DNA of 64,000 nucleotides from Macrotis lagotis (GCF_037893015.1 NC_133665.1:36432533-36496532); one strand, 5' to 3'. Positions 23,131 through 34,137 are shown, counted from the stretch's first letter. The notes: generated from the letters alone by a model not told the origin. Numbers and translations: made by a program.

Positions 23131-24070
23131 ATGCTAGCAAATTTAGGTTTCATATAAGGAAAAAAGATTGTTACAAGTCAGGGAGACTGATGACTGCTAT
23201 GAAATTCAGATTGTAAATATGGTACATGGAAAATGTTTTAGGGAGAGAATATTTAGGTTCAGATTTGCCCTTGCCTTCTACTTTGACCTGTATAAAACTC
23301 TCCAAGCAACCATTCAGGCATTGTACAATCCTTCCTCTCTGAGGGATGTGCAGAACGGAAAGACAGTCTTTTCTAACCTTGTTCCATATGCAGGGGCAAG
23401 ATTAACACACATATAAAATAAAACTATTGAGCTATTTTAATACTTTCCTGTCATGCATTCAGGACCCTCTAAAGTTGTCACCAGCTACTGTTTCATTTAA
23501 TTCTCTGGCCTTCAGGGTAATGTAAGAAAATTGAAGAGATTAGGAGCTATCTCTTTCCTGTTCAATGCATTTGTGTTGCAGTAAATTGGTACCAACCTTC
23601 AATCTCATGGTCAGGGCTCTCCAGGGTCCTTCCACTGATATGACAGCCCAGTCAGCGTGATAAATAGTGCTCACCCCCTCCAGCAGAATGGAAAAGCTTC
23701 ACTCTGACTCCACAATTGTCTCTCCCACACTGGCAAAGTGGAAACATTTAGCTGTCTTATTGTACTAAGTGACTGCACCCTTGTGTTTATGTTCTTCAAG
23801 TTAATTAGAGGATACATTTTCCAGGATTAATTATTACATGTACAATGACAAAAATGACTCTGACCTACAGTGAATCAGGAGAAAAGAAATCTTCCAGCCA
23901 GAAACTGCACTTTTAACATCAAATTTTCCCTCTCTGCCTCTTATCCTAATAGAAAACGTCTCATATGAGGACCAAGGTATTCCACTGGCTGCCTCAGAAA
24001 AATTCCAATGAGTCCAATGACTCCAAATCTTTTGGAGTGTGTGGCAAGCAGAAATAGAGAACAACACATG
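23131..24070. other. Single-copy-looking island, no gene seen
   Basis: No repeat was recognised. 23540-23900 has balanced composition and few low-complexity runs, and it contains AGTTAATTAGAGG and GGATTAATTATTACATG (homeodomain-type TAAT cores). It could be a conserved noncoding element. Nothing in the sequence alone proves that. Confidence 0.35.
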
Positions 24071-24072
24071 CA

Positions 24073-24073
<1 letters not shown>

Positions 24074-24118
<45 letters not shown>
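24074..24118 (+). repeat. (CA)n microsatellite
   Basis: About 22 perfect AC units. They create the cysteine/valine-rich minus frames nearby, which are not genes. Confidence 0.97.
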
Positions 24119-24122
<4 letters not shown>

Positions 24123-24319
24123 AACACAAAGGCAGAGAGCAGAAGTGAAAGAATTATAGGGAAAGAAATGTTACCTCTTAAATAAAATTATGTACTTACT
24201 GTGAAGTCAGCCTGTGATTTTATGTTTACTTTCATGTGCACTGAATTTAAAAAAATAAACTTTATAAAATTACGGCCTCTAAGGATAATGTAATATGTGA
24301 TTTGTTCTAGCTGTTATTT

Positions 24320-24598
24320 CTCACTAGTAATAATACCTGACATTAATATAGCACTTAAAGATTTGTAAAGCATTTTACCTGTGTTATCTCATTTGAATTC
24401 CACTACAACTTAGGAGGGGGATACTGTAATTATCACCTTCATTTTAAAGATGGGGAGACTCAAACTCAAGTAGTGGAGCAACTTACCCATTATTATATGA
24501 TTGGTATATGGCTGAAGTAGGATTTGAATCCATGTTTTCTGGATTCAAGAAACTCCATGTTCAATGCTCTATCCAATGTATCATGCTGCCTTCTTAAG
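24320..24598 (-). repeat. MIR/CORE-type SINE, near full length
   Basis: The antisense order is 'gcacttaaagatttgtaaag', 'ttttaaagatggggagactc', 'gaagtaggatttgaatccat', then a head region at 'caatgctctatccaatg'. Confidence 0.7.
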
Positions 24599-24628
24599 AA
24601 CAAAAGGATAAGGATCTAAGACTTCCAT

Positions 24629-24880
24629 AGGACAGCTAGTGGTACAGTGGATAGACTGCTGGGTCTGAAGTCAGGAAGACTCATTTTCTTGAGTTCAAAT
24701 CTAGTCTCAGGCATTTACTTACTGTGTGATCCTGGGCAAGTCACTTAACCCTGTTTTACTTAGTTTTTTATCTGTAAAATGGGCTAGAAAAGGAAATGGC
24801 AAACCACTCCACTATCCTATCCCAAATGGGGTCATGAAGAGTTGGACACAATTGACAGATGATTGAACAATTAAAACAAT
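24629..24880 (+). repeat. tRNA-SINE with BovB/RTE-type tail (copy 1)
   Basis: The head is GACAGCTAGTGGTACAGTGG and the core is CTGGGCAAGTCACTTAACCC. The tail has GGCAAACCACTCCACTATC and GGGGTCATGAAGAGTTGGAC. That tail matches the 3' end of BovB/RTE LINEs, which suggests RTE machinery moved it. Confidence 0.85.
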
Positions 24881-24890
24881 AAGAAGCAGA

Positions 24891-25139
24891 CTGCTAGATA
24901 ACTCATTGGATAAAGCACTGGTCCTGGAATAAGAAAGATCTGCATTCAAATCCAAGTGCAGACACATATTGTGTGACCCTGGGCAAGTCACTTAGCCTCT
25001 GTTTGCCTTAATCTGATGGAGTAAGGAATGGCAAACCACTCTGGTATCTTTTCCAAGTGAGCCCCACAGAAAGTATTGGCATACTGCAGTCTATAGGGTT
25101 ATGAAGAGTTGGACACAACTGAATGATTGAATGACTGAA
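24891..25139 (+). repeat. tRNA-SINE with BovB/RTE-type tail (copy 2)
   Basis: It has the same layout as the copy just upstream, ending TTATGAAGAGTTGGACACAA and 'tgaatgactgaaaaacaag'. The flanks AACAATAAGAAGCA (24877-24890) and AACAAGAAGCAATAAGAAG (25142 region) look like its target-site duplication. It therefore inserted next to copy 1 and did not arise by tandem duplication. Confidence 0.85.
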
Positions 25140-25144
25140 AAACA

Positions 25145-25694
25145 AGAAGCAATAAGAAGTATCCAAATATGGATGAATTGCCTCTAGATGTAATAGATTC
25201 CCCTTCAATGGAAGTCTGTTGGATGTTATAGTGAGTTTTTCCTGGGGACATGGGGAACTGGGGATCAAATTGAACTGAACAGGTACTGATGTCTCTTTCA
25301 ACCATAAAATGTATGTAATTCTATGAATATTGGACCAACCAATTGGATTAGAATTTCTTTCTTTCCTAGGAATGTATTCCTGCTCCATCTAAGTCCTACA
25401 GATGTGACTCAACCCTGAATACTCAAATATTGAACTTAAACTATTGATGATCTTATCTAGTTGACTTTGTGTATGGACTGGTGGTAGGTACCATAGCTGT
25501 TTTTGGAAAATAAACTTAATTCAGAAAGGCATTTCATTGAAAGGTTGACTATAGAGTAGTGATTTTTTTTCTCTCAACTACAGCAACTTACAAAGACCAA
25601 TTACTAAGAATTTTTTTTGAAGAAGTTCTAGGTTAGTAGAGAGGAAGTTTCTAGACTCCTGTTTCTTTTAAAGTCCCAGTATACAAGTTCCCTT
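25145..25694. other. Unassigned sequence
   Basis: No repeat or gene was recognised. The 126-codon minus frame (25008-25388) mostly overlaps the SINE and is not coding. Confidence 0.5.
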
Positions 25695-25711
25695 AAAAAT
25701 GCAGATCAAGA

Positions 25712-26128
25712 GCAGAACCAGAAAAACACTGTACACCCTAACAGCAACATGGGGGTGATGATCAACCTTGATGGACTTGCTCATTCCATCAGTGCAACAA
25801 TCAGGGACAATTTTGGGCTGTCTACAATGAAGAATACCATCTGTATCCAGAGAAAGAACTGAGGAGTTTGAACAAAGTTCAAGGACTATTCCCTTTAATT
25901 TGTTAATCATATCATTAAAAAACTGATATCTTATTGTCTGATCTTGTTATCTCTTATACTTTATGTTTTTTCTTTAAGGATATGATTTCTCATCACACTC
26001 AATTTGGATCAATGTACAACATGGAAACAATGTAAAGACTGACAAATTGCTTTCTGTGGGGGGTGGGGGGAGGGAAGTAAGATTTGGGGGGAAAATGTAA
26101 AACTCAAAATAAATAAAATCTTTAATTA
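25712..26128 (+). mobile_element. L1 3' end, strongly 5'-truncated
   Basis: This is 417 bp of L1 3' region, from 'gcagaaccagaaaaacact' to CTCAAAATAAATAAAATC and an A tail. It includes a G-rich run at 26057-26093. A 17-bp duplication AAAAATGCAGATCAAGA sits at 25695-25711 and 26129-26145. It is the sense counterpart of 8884-9400 and defines the normal L1 3' terminus here. Confidence 0.93.
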
Positions 26129-26159
26129 AAAAATGCAGATCAAGAACACATTGATAACT

Positions 26160-26795
26160 TGAAGCCTTAAGGGAGGGAGACGGGGTGGGGCAGAAGAAAA
26201 GGGAAGGGAATAGGCATCTATTAAGTACCAATTACATGCTAAGCCCTGAACTAAGTGCTTTAGTTATCTTATGATTCAATCATCACAACAATCCTGAGAG
26301 GTAGATGTTATTATTTTCTCTATTTTACAGTTGAGGAAACTGAAGCAGACAGAGCTAGTAAGACAGAAAGGTGGTGGAATGAATATAGATCTTGGACCCT
26401 GAAGTTAGGAGGGCCTGAGTTCAAAGACAATTTCAGACACTTGATACTTACTAGCTATGTGACCTTGGACAAGTCATTTAACCCTGATTGTCTCATATTC
26501 AGAACCATCTTCAGTTATTCTGATTCAAATCTGATCACTGTACCTGGATGACTCCAAAGGAGAAAGTGAGGCTGGTGACTTAGCGCAGCACCCCCTCATT
26601 CAAATCCATTTCATGTGCATGTCATGGCATCCCTGAGGTTGTGGTTTTCTTTCAGAATGAAGGACAAAACAGCAACAGAAGACAGAGTTTAATTGATCTG
26701 CTTAGAAGGTTGCTTGGGGATGCAGAGTTTATGTGATTTTCCCTTGTTTTACAGTTAATATGCTTCAAGATTTGAACCCAGGACTTGCAGACTCT
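26160..26795 (-). repeat. MIR-type SINE split by a later SINE
   Basis: The left part (26200-26360) has 'caacaatcctgagaggtaga' and TTTTACAGTTGAGGAAACTG. The right part (about 26700-26795) has TTCAAGATTTGAACCCAGGA. The younger plus-strand SINE at 26366-26685 lies between them. Confidence 0.65.
26366..26685 (+). repeat. Long tRNA-SINE with GAATGAAGGACAAA tail
   Basis: The head is decayed, with 'gttaggagggcctgagttca'. The 3' half reads AGGAGAAAGTGAGGCTGGTG and ends AGAATGAAGGACAAAACAGC. It is the same family as 38758-39078. AGACAGAG occurs at both edges as a possible short target duplication. Confidence 0.8.
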
Positions 26796-26802
26796 AAGTT
26801 TT

Positions 26803-26946
26803 TTTTTTTACATTGTTTCCATGTTGATCCAAATTGAGTGTGATGAGAGAGAAATCATATCCTTAAGGAAGAAACATAAAGTATAAGAGATAACAAGATC
26901 AGACAATAAGATATGAGTTTTTTTCCTAAATTAAAGGGAATACAGT
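26803..26946 (-). mobile_element. L1 fragment with an early poly(A) end
   Basis: About 140 bp of L1 3' region on the minus strand (plus strand: 'ccaaattgagtgtgatgaga', 'taaattaaagggaataca'). Its A-tail begins right after CAATGT, well short of the normal L1 end seen at 26128. Flanks CTCTAAGTTTT (26792-26802 and 26947-26957) form a target-site duplication, so it is a complete insertion of a shortened transcript. Confidence 0.8.
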
Positions 26947-26999
26947 CTCTAAGTTTTGTACTTAATTATGCTATGTTGTCTTAAATGAAGCCTCCTACA

Positions 27000-27165
27000 A
27001 TGGAAAGGGTTCCCCATCAGAGGACTTAGTTTAATCCCACTGCCACTTACATTGAGTGTGACCTTGAATGTTAGTTAACCTTTGTGAGGTCTCCTTTCCT
27101 TATCAGAAAAATGAGGAATTTAAACTTGGTGGTCCATAATATTCTTTCCAGCACCCAATGGAGGT
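27000..27165 (+). repeat. MIR-type SINE
   Basis: It has 'gtgtgaccttgaatgttag', 'ccttatcagaaaaatgagga' and a decayed tail near 'ccataatattctttcca'. Confidence 0.5.
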
Positions 27166-27194
27166 ACGCATAAGTTTCCTTGCTAAGACCTTTT

Positions 27195-27425
27195 TGTTTG
27201 TTGTTAGTCATGTCCAATTCTTCGTGATCCCATTTGGGGATTTCTGGTACAGATACTGGAGTGGTTTGCCATTTCCTTTTTGATCATTTTACAGATGAAG
27301 ATACTGAGGCAAACAGGGCTAGTGACTTGCCTAGAGACACATAGCCAGTAAGTGTCTGAGGCCATATTTGAATTTAGGAAGATCAATCTTCCTGAGTTTA
27401 GACCTAGCACTATCTGATTACTAAG
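27195..27425 (-). repeat. tRNA-SINE with BovB/RTE-type tail
   Basis: Antisense: 'gttagtcatgtccaattctt', GAGTGGTTTGCCATTTCCTT, ATTTTACAGATGAAGATACT, then the core complement ACTTGCCTAGAGACACATAG. Confidence 0.8.
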
Positions 27426-27429
27426 ACAC

Positions 27430-28500
27430 AGTGATAAAAGGCACTGACATATCTACTGCTATAACTGATGAATATTTGAAATAACCTTGTACTCTGCACA
27501 AACCCTTCTTCTTAAGTTTCTCACTCAGCCATTTCCTGGTAGACTGAAAATTATGCTTTACCGTTGGGTCCTTCCCTCTCCCCTACTCCCCTCCCCACCC
27601 CCAATCCCCAAACAAGAGCACAGACCCTGTGATATCTACTGGAGTGTGCAAGCTCAGTGACAAGCATTCAAAACAGAGGAGAGATTGTCTAAATTTCTGT
27701 GCTTTTAAATCATATCCCTGGGGGTGAATATTCAAAGCAGGGTTGCATTCTTGATTCTTGCCTGCAGCCCAGCAATTAGACATGGAGTTGGATTTTTTTT
27801 TTTTCTTCTAAAGACCATTTTGAATGAAGAAGCAGATTAGCTTCTATGACAGACAGCACACAAATGCAAGTGACAACAATGCAGATTAGCACCTAGCATG
27901 GAGAGCTCATTAAAAATCAAGGTTCACAACTGGAATTGCATTTGCTCATCAATTTCATGCACACAAGGGATTTGGGGGTCAGCAGTTCTAGAAGGCTGCC
28001 ACCCACAACCAAGATAAATTAGATTTGCCAAAATTAATAGAATGTAACATGAGTGATTTGATTCACTCATATTAGTTGACTAATATTTCTTTAGGGTTTG
28101 GGATTAACATAAGAGTATGGATAGCTAGTTGAGTTAGGAATATGTTTGTGAATGAACTGGTTTAGTCTTAATCTGCATAAAAGATATATCCAAGGAACAG
28201 ACTGAGGATACTCCCTTTTTTTTTTTGATGAATAGAATATATCTGTTCTTTCTTTGCAAGTGAAGTCAATAATGTACCCTATTTATTGATACATTTGACA
28301 TCTTTAGAAATGATCATCATGCCTTATGTATACTCCTCTTTTCCCTATCAATGCCTGAAAAAAAAAACTATTGTGTTTTCTTTCTACATTTGGTTGACTC
28401 AAAACTTTCTGTCCTTTAAAATTTCCAGCTTTGGTTTACTCCAATTTGCTGAATGAAGTACCATTCCAAGAAACTACAGGGAAATCCCCTACAGACTCAG
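27430..28500. other. Single-copy-looking stretch, no gene seen
   Basis: 27790-28080 has high-complexity sequence without recognisable repeat content (for example GGAGAGCTCATTAAAAATCA and 'tgcatttgctcatcaatttc'). It is a possible conserved noncoding element. The rest is unassigned. Confidence 0.35.
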
Positions 28501-28504
28501 ATGA

Positions 28505-29110
28505 TGGGTCATAGAATGGTGAAATCAGAAGGGATCCCAGAGTTTATTTTGTCCACCCCCAGTCCTGAAACACAAATCACCTTTACCACTTCCTCTTGGA
28601 ATGATCACTCAATCTTCCCTTAAAGATTTCAAGTGACAGGGAATTCACTATCACCTGGGTTGGCCCATCATATCCCTGAAAAGCTATTTAGTAGGAAGTT
28701 TCTCCTAATTATTTAATAGTAATTGTAATTTTTTGTAATTTTCACTCTTTGGATCCCAGGTCAGTTTCCTTGGGACAAGAAGAATAACAATGCTTCAAAT
28801 ATTTAAATATTGCTATCATAACCTCCCTAAGCCTAAACCATCTCTATTTTCTTCAGTTCCCCTAAAATGGCATAGTTTCAAGTTCAGTTAGTATCCTGGT
28901 TGCTTTTCTCTGGCCATGCTCTAGTTTATTATTGCCCAGCTGTGGCCTGACAAAGATCCTCCCTCATTCTGGACACTATATTTTTGTTAATGTAGCCCTA
29001 GATGAATTTTTTTTTTTGTGGCTATTGCTCATGAGCTTGTAGTCTGCTGTAATCCATAGATCTTTGTCACATGAATTGCTTTCTGGATCTGTAAACTGAA
29101 AAAAAAAGTC
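28505..29110 (-). mobile_element. CR1/L3 LINE 3' end (antisense)
   Basis: In order: CATAGAATGGTGAAATCAGA, 'ggcccatcatatccctgaa', 'ggttgcttttctctggccat', CTCATTCTGGACACTATA and 'cttgtagtctgctgtaatcc'. This matches antisense CR1/L3 text from the 3' terminus inward. Confidence 0.75.
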
Positions 29111-29140
29111 ATAGAGGTATTTACATTTAATTTTATTGTA

Positions 29141-29269
29141 TTTCTTCCTTCTTTTTCTTCCTCCCTTCTTTCTTCCTTCCCTCCCTCCCTCCCTCTCCCT
29201 CTCTTTCTTTTTCTTTCTTTCTTTCTTTTCTTTTCTTTTCTCTTTCTTTCTTTCTTTCTTTCTTTCTTC
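29141..29269 (+). repeat. Polypyrimidine microsatellite (TTTC/TTCC/CCCT)
   Basis: Nearly pure T/C over about 129 bp. It encodes the lysine/glutamate/arginine-rich minus frame at 28976-29407, which is spurious. Confidence 0.95.
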
Positions 29270-29274
29270 TATGA

Positions 29275-29455
29275 TTTTTTTGGTGCAAATTTGGAAATGT
29301 TTTACATGATTGCAGATGTCTAACATATAGGATTCCTTACCATCTCTGGGAGAGGGGAGGGAGGATAAAATTTGGAACTCAGAACTTAAACACCCCCCCA
29401 CACACAAATAAAGTTGTTTAAATATGTAATTGGGAAAAATAAAATATTTTAAAAG
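29275..29455 (+). mobile_element. Half-L1/L1-like 3' terminus
   Basis: It contains GAGGGGAGGGAGGATAAAAT, TTGGAACTCAGAACTTAAAC and ATGTAATTGGGAAAAATAAA, then an A-rich end. It resembles the 3' end I associate with marsupial ORF1-only L1 relatives. The family call is from memory. Confidence 0.5.
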
Positions 29456-29459
29456 AAAT

Positions 29460-30285
29460 AAAAATGTATATGGATATGTAAATAAAGAATATAAATTAAA
29501 GATAAATTAAAGATAAGATTATTAAGATAATAAAGATAAATTAAACTGAGATTGGGTATGGGAATCACTAGCAAATTGTAGTATGTGGTAGGTGGACTGA
29601 AAGTGATATGGAGTGAAGGATTTCAATTACATGAAGATCTGAAGGGCCAAGAGCTCTAGAAGTCCAAGAAGGCAATTTCAACATAAATTGTTGTCCACTT
29701 ATGGGTAATTATCTTCATTCAGCAAATATCACCCAAGATGGGTGATATCTAAGTGGTTAATCATGAAGAATAATGAGAAATAAAAAGGAGGAGGAGGAGA
29801 ATAAGAAAATAGAGGAGTAGAAGAAAGTGAAATAGGATGAAGATGAGGATAGAAAAGACAATGATAGCCATATCAACAATGACAGCTAATGTGTGCAAGA
29901 CACTGTATTAGAGGGGATATAGGGAGGCCCTAAAGGATGTAGAAGCTCACGGTTTCATTGAGGAATTCTCTTATCTTCCTTGTGCTCCAGACCTCTTGGA
30001 CAGGATGATGAAGTCTATTGACTATATTCAGAATGACATTACAAAAGAAACCAATTATTGACAAAATTGACTTGACAAAAAATTCTTATTTAAGTTCACA
30101 GACTTCAGCTTAAGTTTAAAAGACAAGAATGTGATAATGACCAAAAGGATGATATAGATAATCAGTACTACAGAAACTGCAAAAAATTCCAAGCAACAAA
30201 AAATAGACTTTGACCTATTCCTATAGGTAATAAATAAGTCAATCAATCAATCAATAATAACACCCTTGGATCATGCTGCACCTGT
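29460..30285. other. Unassigned purine-rich sequence
   Basis: Nothing was recognised. A short run of TCAA units lies at 30237-30256. Confidence 0.5.
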
Positions 30286-30289
30286 GGTC

Positions 30290-30500
30290 CATAGTCTGTG
30301 TTAGTGGCAGATGTGAGCATGAGTTTGACCTGTGAGTCAGCAGCTTTGTTTTCATTCCCAGTTCCCCCATTTACCCCCTAAGGGACTTAGGGCATATTTT
30401 TGAAATCATTCTAGGTCTCAGTGTCTTCGTCTGTAAATGAAAGATAAAAACCTGCCAGCTGGCTACTAAATGCTCTGGAAGGAATTGAGGTTTAATAAGA
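30290..30500 (+). repeat. MIR-type SINE
   Basis: It has 'gggacttagggcatattt' and CTCAGTGTCTTCGTCTGTAA, in plus orientation. Confidence 0.55.
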
Positions 30501-30984
30501 TAATGGACTTTATTTTCTCCACATGTTTTCCACACCCTCAACTTCCATGAACTTCAAAAGGAACTCCTCACATCCAAATCTGAATTCTCAAAAATTGCAT
30601 ACAGATCTTCTGGAAGAAAACAGACTAAATATATGCCAATTGCCATTTATCAGCACTTCTAATTCATAGCTATCGATGCTTTCTCCTAGTGATTTCACAC
30701 TACCCAACATTTAAAATGAAAATAGGCAAGGTCCAGTCTTAGGAAAAAAATCTGTGAACTTGATTCCTTGTTTCTATCTATCCAACATTAATTTTTCTGT
30801 TCTCTTTTCTCCCTTGTGAAATTCTAGACCTTTAATTCTAAATACCTACCACACCCAAGGCTTTCTCATTGCCTTATCTAACCTCACTAAGGATAGGCAA
30901 ATTATTCGCACTAAGGTGTTAGAGATTTGATTTGTTACCCAGATATACTTATATATCAGAAGTGGTATAGAAACAGTGGGAAAA

Positions 30985-31290
30985 TCTAATCATGCTACTA
31001 ACCTTACTCAAGAACCTTCAATAGCTCTCCATGCTTAAAGGACAATTAATTGAATAAATGAAATTTAAAGCCCTTCACAGTCTGACTGCTACTCATCTTC
31101 ACAGGATTATTATATTTTTTCTCTCTCGCATTCTATGTTCCAGAGAAACTGACGTGCTTATTATTCCTTCTATGTAACATTCCATCTCCTTCCTCTTCAG
31201 TTTTGCATAGGCTCTTCCCCATGTCTGAATCAGTGAATTAGTAAATGAAAAAGCATTCATTGAAAATTTATTGGGTGTCAAATACTGGCA
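30985..31290 (+). mobile_element. L2 LINE 3' region
   Basis: It contains CTCAAGAACCTTCAATAGCT, 'aaagcccttcacagtctgac', 'tctatgttccagagaaactg' and 'ttttgcataggctcttcccc'. These motifs appear in the L2 order. Confidence 0.75.
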
Positions 31291-31299
31291 ACATAAATA

Positions 31300-31859
31300 C
31301 AAAATGGCTGCTGTTCAAATGAGAGAAACAATACTTAATATGCAGAAGGGATATTTAAGGAGGGGTGTTTTAGTTTGGAAAGTTATAGGGATGATGAGTA
31401 GAGACATAAAGAAGTATATTGACATATTCTTTCAATGACTAAAACAGTATTGATTTGATTATGGTTTCCCACCTAGAGGGTGGTAGAGAAAATGATGGTA
31501 AATAAAGTTAAGTATATTTGGGCTGCTTTGTGAGACACTAATGAAGGTAGGGAAGTCCCCATGATGAGAGCTGTGGAGCTAAAAGCATCAAAATCTACAA
31601 GAAAATATAAACATTATTTTCTATTGGACAGCCAACACTAAGACACTAAGATTCTCAAATTCTTAAGTTCCTGAGGCAGCTGCCAAAGCTAAAGCTAGGA
31701 ATTTCAACTCAGAGTCATTATGTGATCACCTGCGCTCAGGGAAAGAAAAACAAAATAGAAGAGGTAGTCAGAGATTTGGGATATAGGATTAGGCTTGCCT
31801 GGCAAGCATATGCTTTTATGTATGTAGTCTCCACTGCTATAATGGCGGAGGGCTTTTTA
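31300..31859. other. Unassigned sequence
   Basis: No repeat or gene was recognised. Confidence 0.5.
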
Positions 31860-32150
31860 GGCGATATGCTCCTGAGAAAGAAAGAGAATAGAGAGAAAGA
31901 GGGGACATATTTACAGTCAGCTAGAGATAGATCTAGAGAGAAGTAGAGATAGAGGCAAAGACATAGGTAGAGAGAAAGGGAGGGGTTCTGGGATGAGGAA
32001 GAGAGACAGAAGGATAAAAAAAGAGAAAGGTATAGAAGGATGAGGATAGGGGCTTGCAGAGAGGGAGAGGGAGAAAAAAAGAATTGGGATGAGAAAAGGA
32101 GAATGAAAAAGGAAAAAAGAGGAGAAAAGGGGAAAAGGGAGGGAACCACT
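31860..32150 (+). repeat. Purine-rich low-complexity tract
   Basis: About 290 bp strongly biased to A and G (AGAGA, GGGAG, GAAAA units). It produces long serine/leucine-rich minus frames that are not genes. Confidence 0.85.
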
Positions 32151-33575
32151 TTTTTTTTGGCTCATTAGCAAATCCTCTTTCACATAGGAATAGCCATGAA
32201 GATACAAGATCAAAGCACTAGCTTCTAGCTGCTCATATCATTTTTTAGTAAGGGACTAGGACAGAGGTCTCTCACCACACATGCCCCATGGGATGGTCCC
32301 AGTTCATCATTACAGAACAACAGATATCAGAATTTCGTTTAAAATATGGTAACTGCCAAATGAATGTTAAGGAAATCGAGTGTTGAGGAAAATAATAGAG
32401 ATTTGGGATGGCCAAGAAAATAGATATGAGAGAGTTTAAGTGGGAGTTAGGACTGGGTAAAACTGAGAAGGGAAGGAATTTCAAAGAGGCAGGAAGAATA
32501 TGACAGAGTTAGAGTTGGGGTAAAAATGAACATGTTTGCAGTGGAAGGGGGTGTGTATAGAATAATGAGAGAAATGACTAGAAAGACAGATTGGGGTGAG
32601 ATTAGGGATGGACTCTGTCTATGGACAAAGGAAAGTCTTTGAAGGTTTTTTTGGATGGTAATTACATAAGCAAATATGTATTTGAGAACATTCATCTGGT
32701 AGTAATATAATATGTATATATAGGATATAATTTATATTATACAGTAATATATAAGATAGAGTTGAAGAAAGGAGAGACTCAAAACAGGAAAACCATCTAA
32801 TGGTAGAATTTCAGGTATATGTGAAGAATATGCTTTTGGTTTCTGGGGTCTTTTCCAATCTTGCATGAAACATCCCAGTCAAGGTTCTACTTGTTTTGGT
32901 AAAATACAACATTGACAGATATTCCAGTGACAGCTGTGGTGTAGAAAACTAATAGTGAAACAAAGTATAAGCACAATTGCTTAGTAGAAATATTGAGAGA
33001 TTTTCCAAGAAAAAAAGTTTTGTGGGCTGATACATAGGTTTGATGATGGGGAAACTGGGAAGTGTATTACATTAAATTGGATATATCCAGCTGTAAGCTT
33101 GACAACTCTTTTTTTTTCTATTATGCTAAATTGTAAGCTCTCAACTTGTCAGAACTTGCCCACTATCTTTCAAATATTCAGCCTTCAACCTTTGAGGTAG
33201 GATTAGCTGCAGTTTAATTTCCTGATAACACCTAAATTAAGGTAAGAGTTCTAAATACTTTATTAATAATGCATGCAGTAATTAATAGAAATTACTTTTC
33301 CAGCATGTATTATTAAAAGATGTGTTCCAACATGCCTTTTCTGCAGTCCAATTTACTTACATGCTGAACAGGGTGCTCTTTCTACATCTCTTTCTTATAT
33401 AGGACTGTTAATGTATCAAATAAATCTTAAATCTGGGGCTCAATTTTTTATTTTGGGTTGGAAAAAAAACCCCTCCCAATCTGATTCTTTGTTAAAAAAT
33501 GTTCTTTAAAGAAATGGATTCAGTCATTTTTGACAGAATGCTTCGTCTAAGAATGATGATGGAGATGGGCAGAAG

Positions 33576-33576
<1 letters not shown>
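32151..33576. other. Unassigned sequence with a possible conserved island
   Basis: 33170-33440 is repeat-free to my eye and rich in TAAT cores (GCAGTTTAATTTCCTG, AATAATGCATGCAGTAATTA). It is another candidate for a conserved noncoding element. The rest holds nothing I can name. Confidence 0.35.

Positions 33577-33606
<30 letters not shown>
33577..33606 (+). repeat. (GAT)n microsatellite
   Basis: About ten GAT units. Confidence 0.95.
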
Positions 33607-33639
33607 AATGACAAGGATGCTCAAATTATTATGGCATTT

Positions 33640-33875
33640 TGTAATATGCAAGAATGCATTTTTTCATAAGCCTGAAGCCACATAGAAGAGAATTGAATTT
33701 GGAGTCAGTACAAATATCAACTCCACTATTTACTGATGGTGCAACATTGGCAATCAAGCAAGCAACATTTATAAAACATGTACTGGATACCAAATATTAT
33801 TCTAGACACTGGGATATGAAGACAAAAGGAAAGAAAGAGCTTACATTCTACTGGAAGAGACATCATGGATATAAA
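33640..33875. repeat. MIR/THER-like fragments
   Basis: 'aagcctgaagccacatag' and 'gaatttggagtcagtacaaa' are SINE-like. 33755-33870 has 'tattctagacactgggatat' and GAGCTTACATTCTACTGG, the same type as near 13000 and 60190. Confidence 0.45.
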
Positions 33876-33983
33876 TAGTTATATGTAGAAGTATAAAAAA
33901 ATTATAAATAAATGCAAAGTAATTTTGGGAGGCACATAAAAACCTGAAATAAAATTAGGACAAGTTTCCTAAAGAAAGACAGT

Positions 33984-34137
33984 CTTTTTTTGTGTGTGTA
34001 TGTGAGACAATGAGATTAAGTGACTTGCCAAGGTGACACAGTTTGTAAGTATCAAGTGTCTGAAGCTGAATTTTAATTCAGGTCTTCCTCACTCCAGCCA
34101 GGGCCAGTGCTCTATCTACTGTACCACCTAACTCCCC
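33984..34137 (-). repeat. tRNA-SINE beside the TRAPPC5 retrocopy
   Basis: Antisense: 'agattaagtgacttgcca', 'aattcaggtcttcctcact' and CAGTGCTCTATCTACTGTAC. The flanks AAGAAAGACAGTCTT (33972-33986) and AAGAAATACAGTATTCTT (34138-34155) are its duplicated target. That target is also the left target copy of the TRAPPC5 retrocopy. Confidence 0.85.

Noticed and set aside
23834-24129. Cys/Val-repeat frames of 97 and 62 codons
   Set aside because: Translation of the (AC)n microsatellite.
28976-29407. 143-codon minus frame rich in Lys/Glu/Arg
   Set aside because: Its middle is the pyrimidine microsatellite read on the other strand, and the ends are CR1/L3 and half-L1 remnants.
31736-32213. 137- and 98-codon minus frames
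   Set aside because: They read through a purine-rich low-complexity tract, and the Ser/Leu/Phe content follows directly from it.
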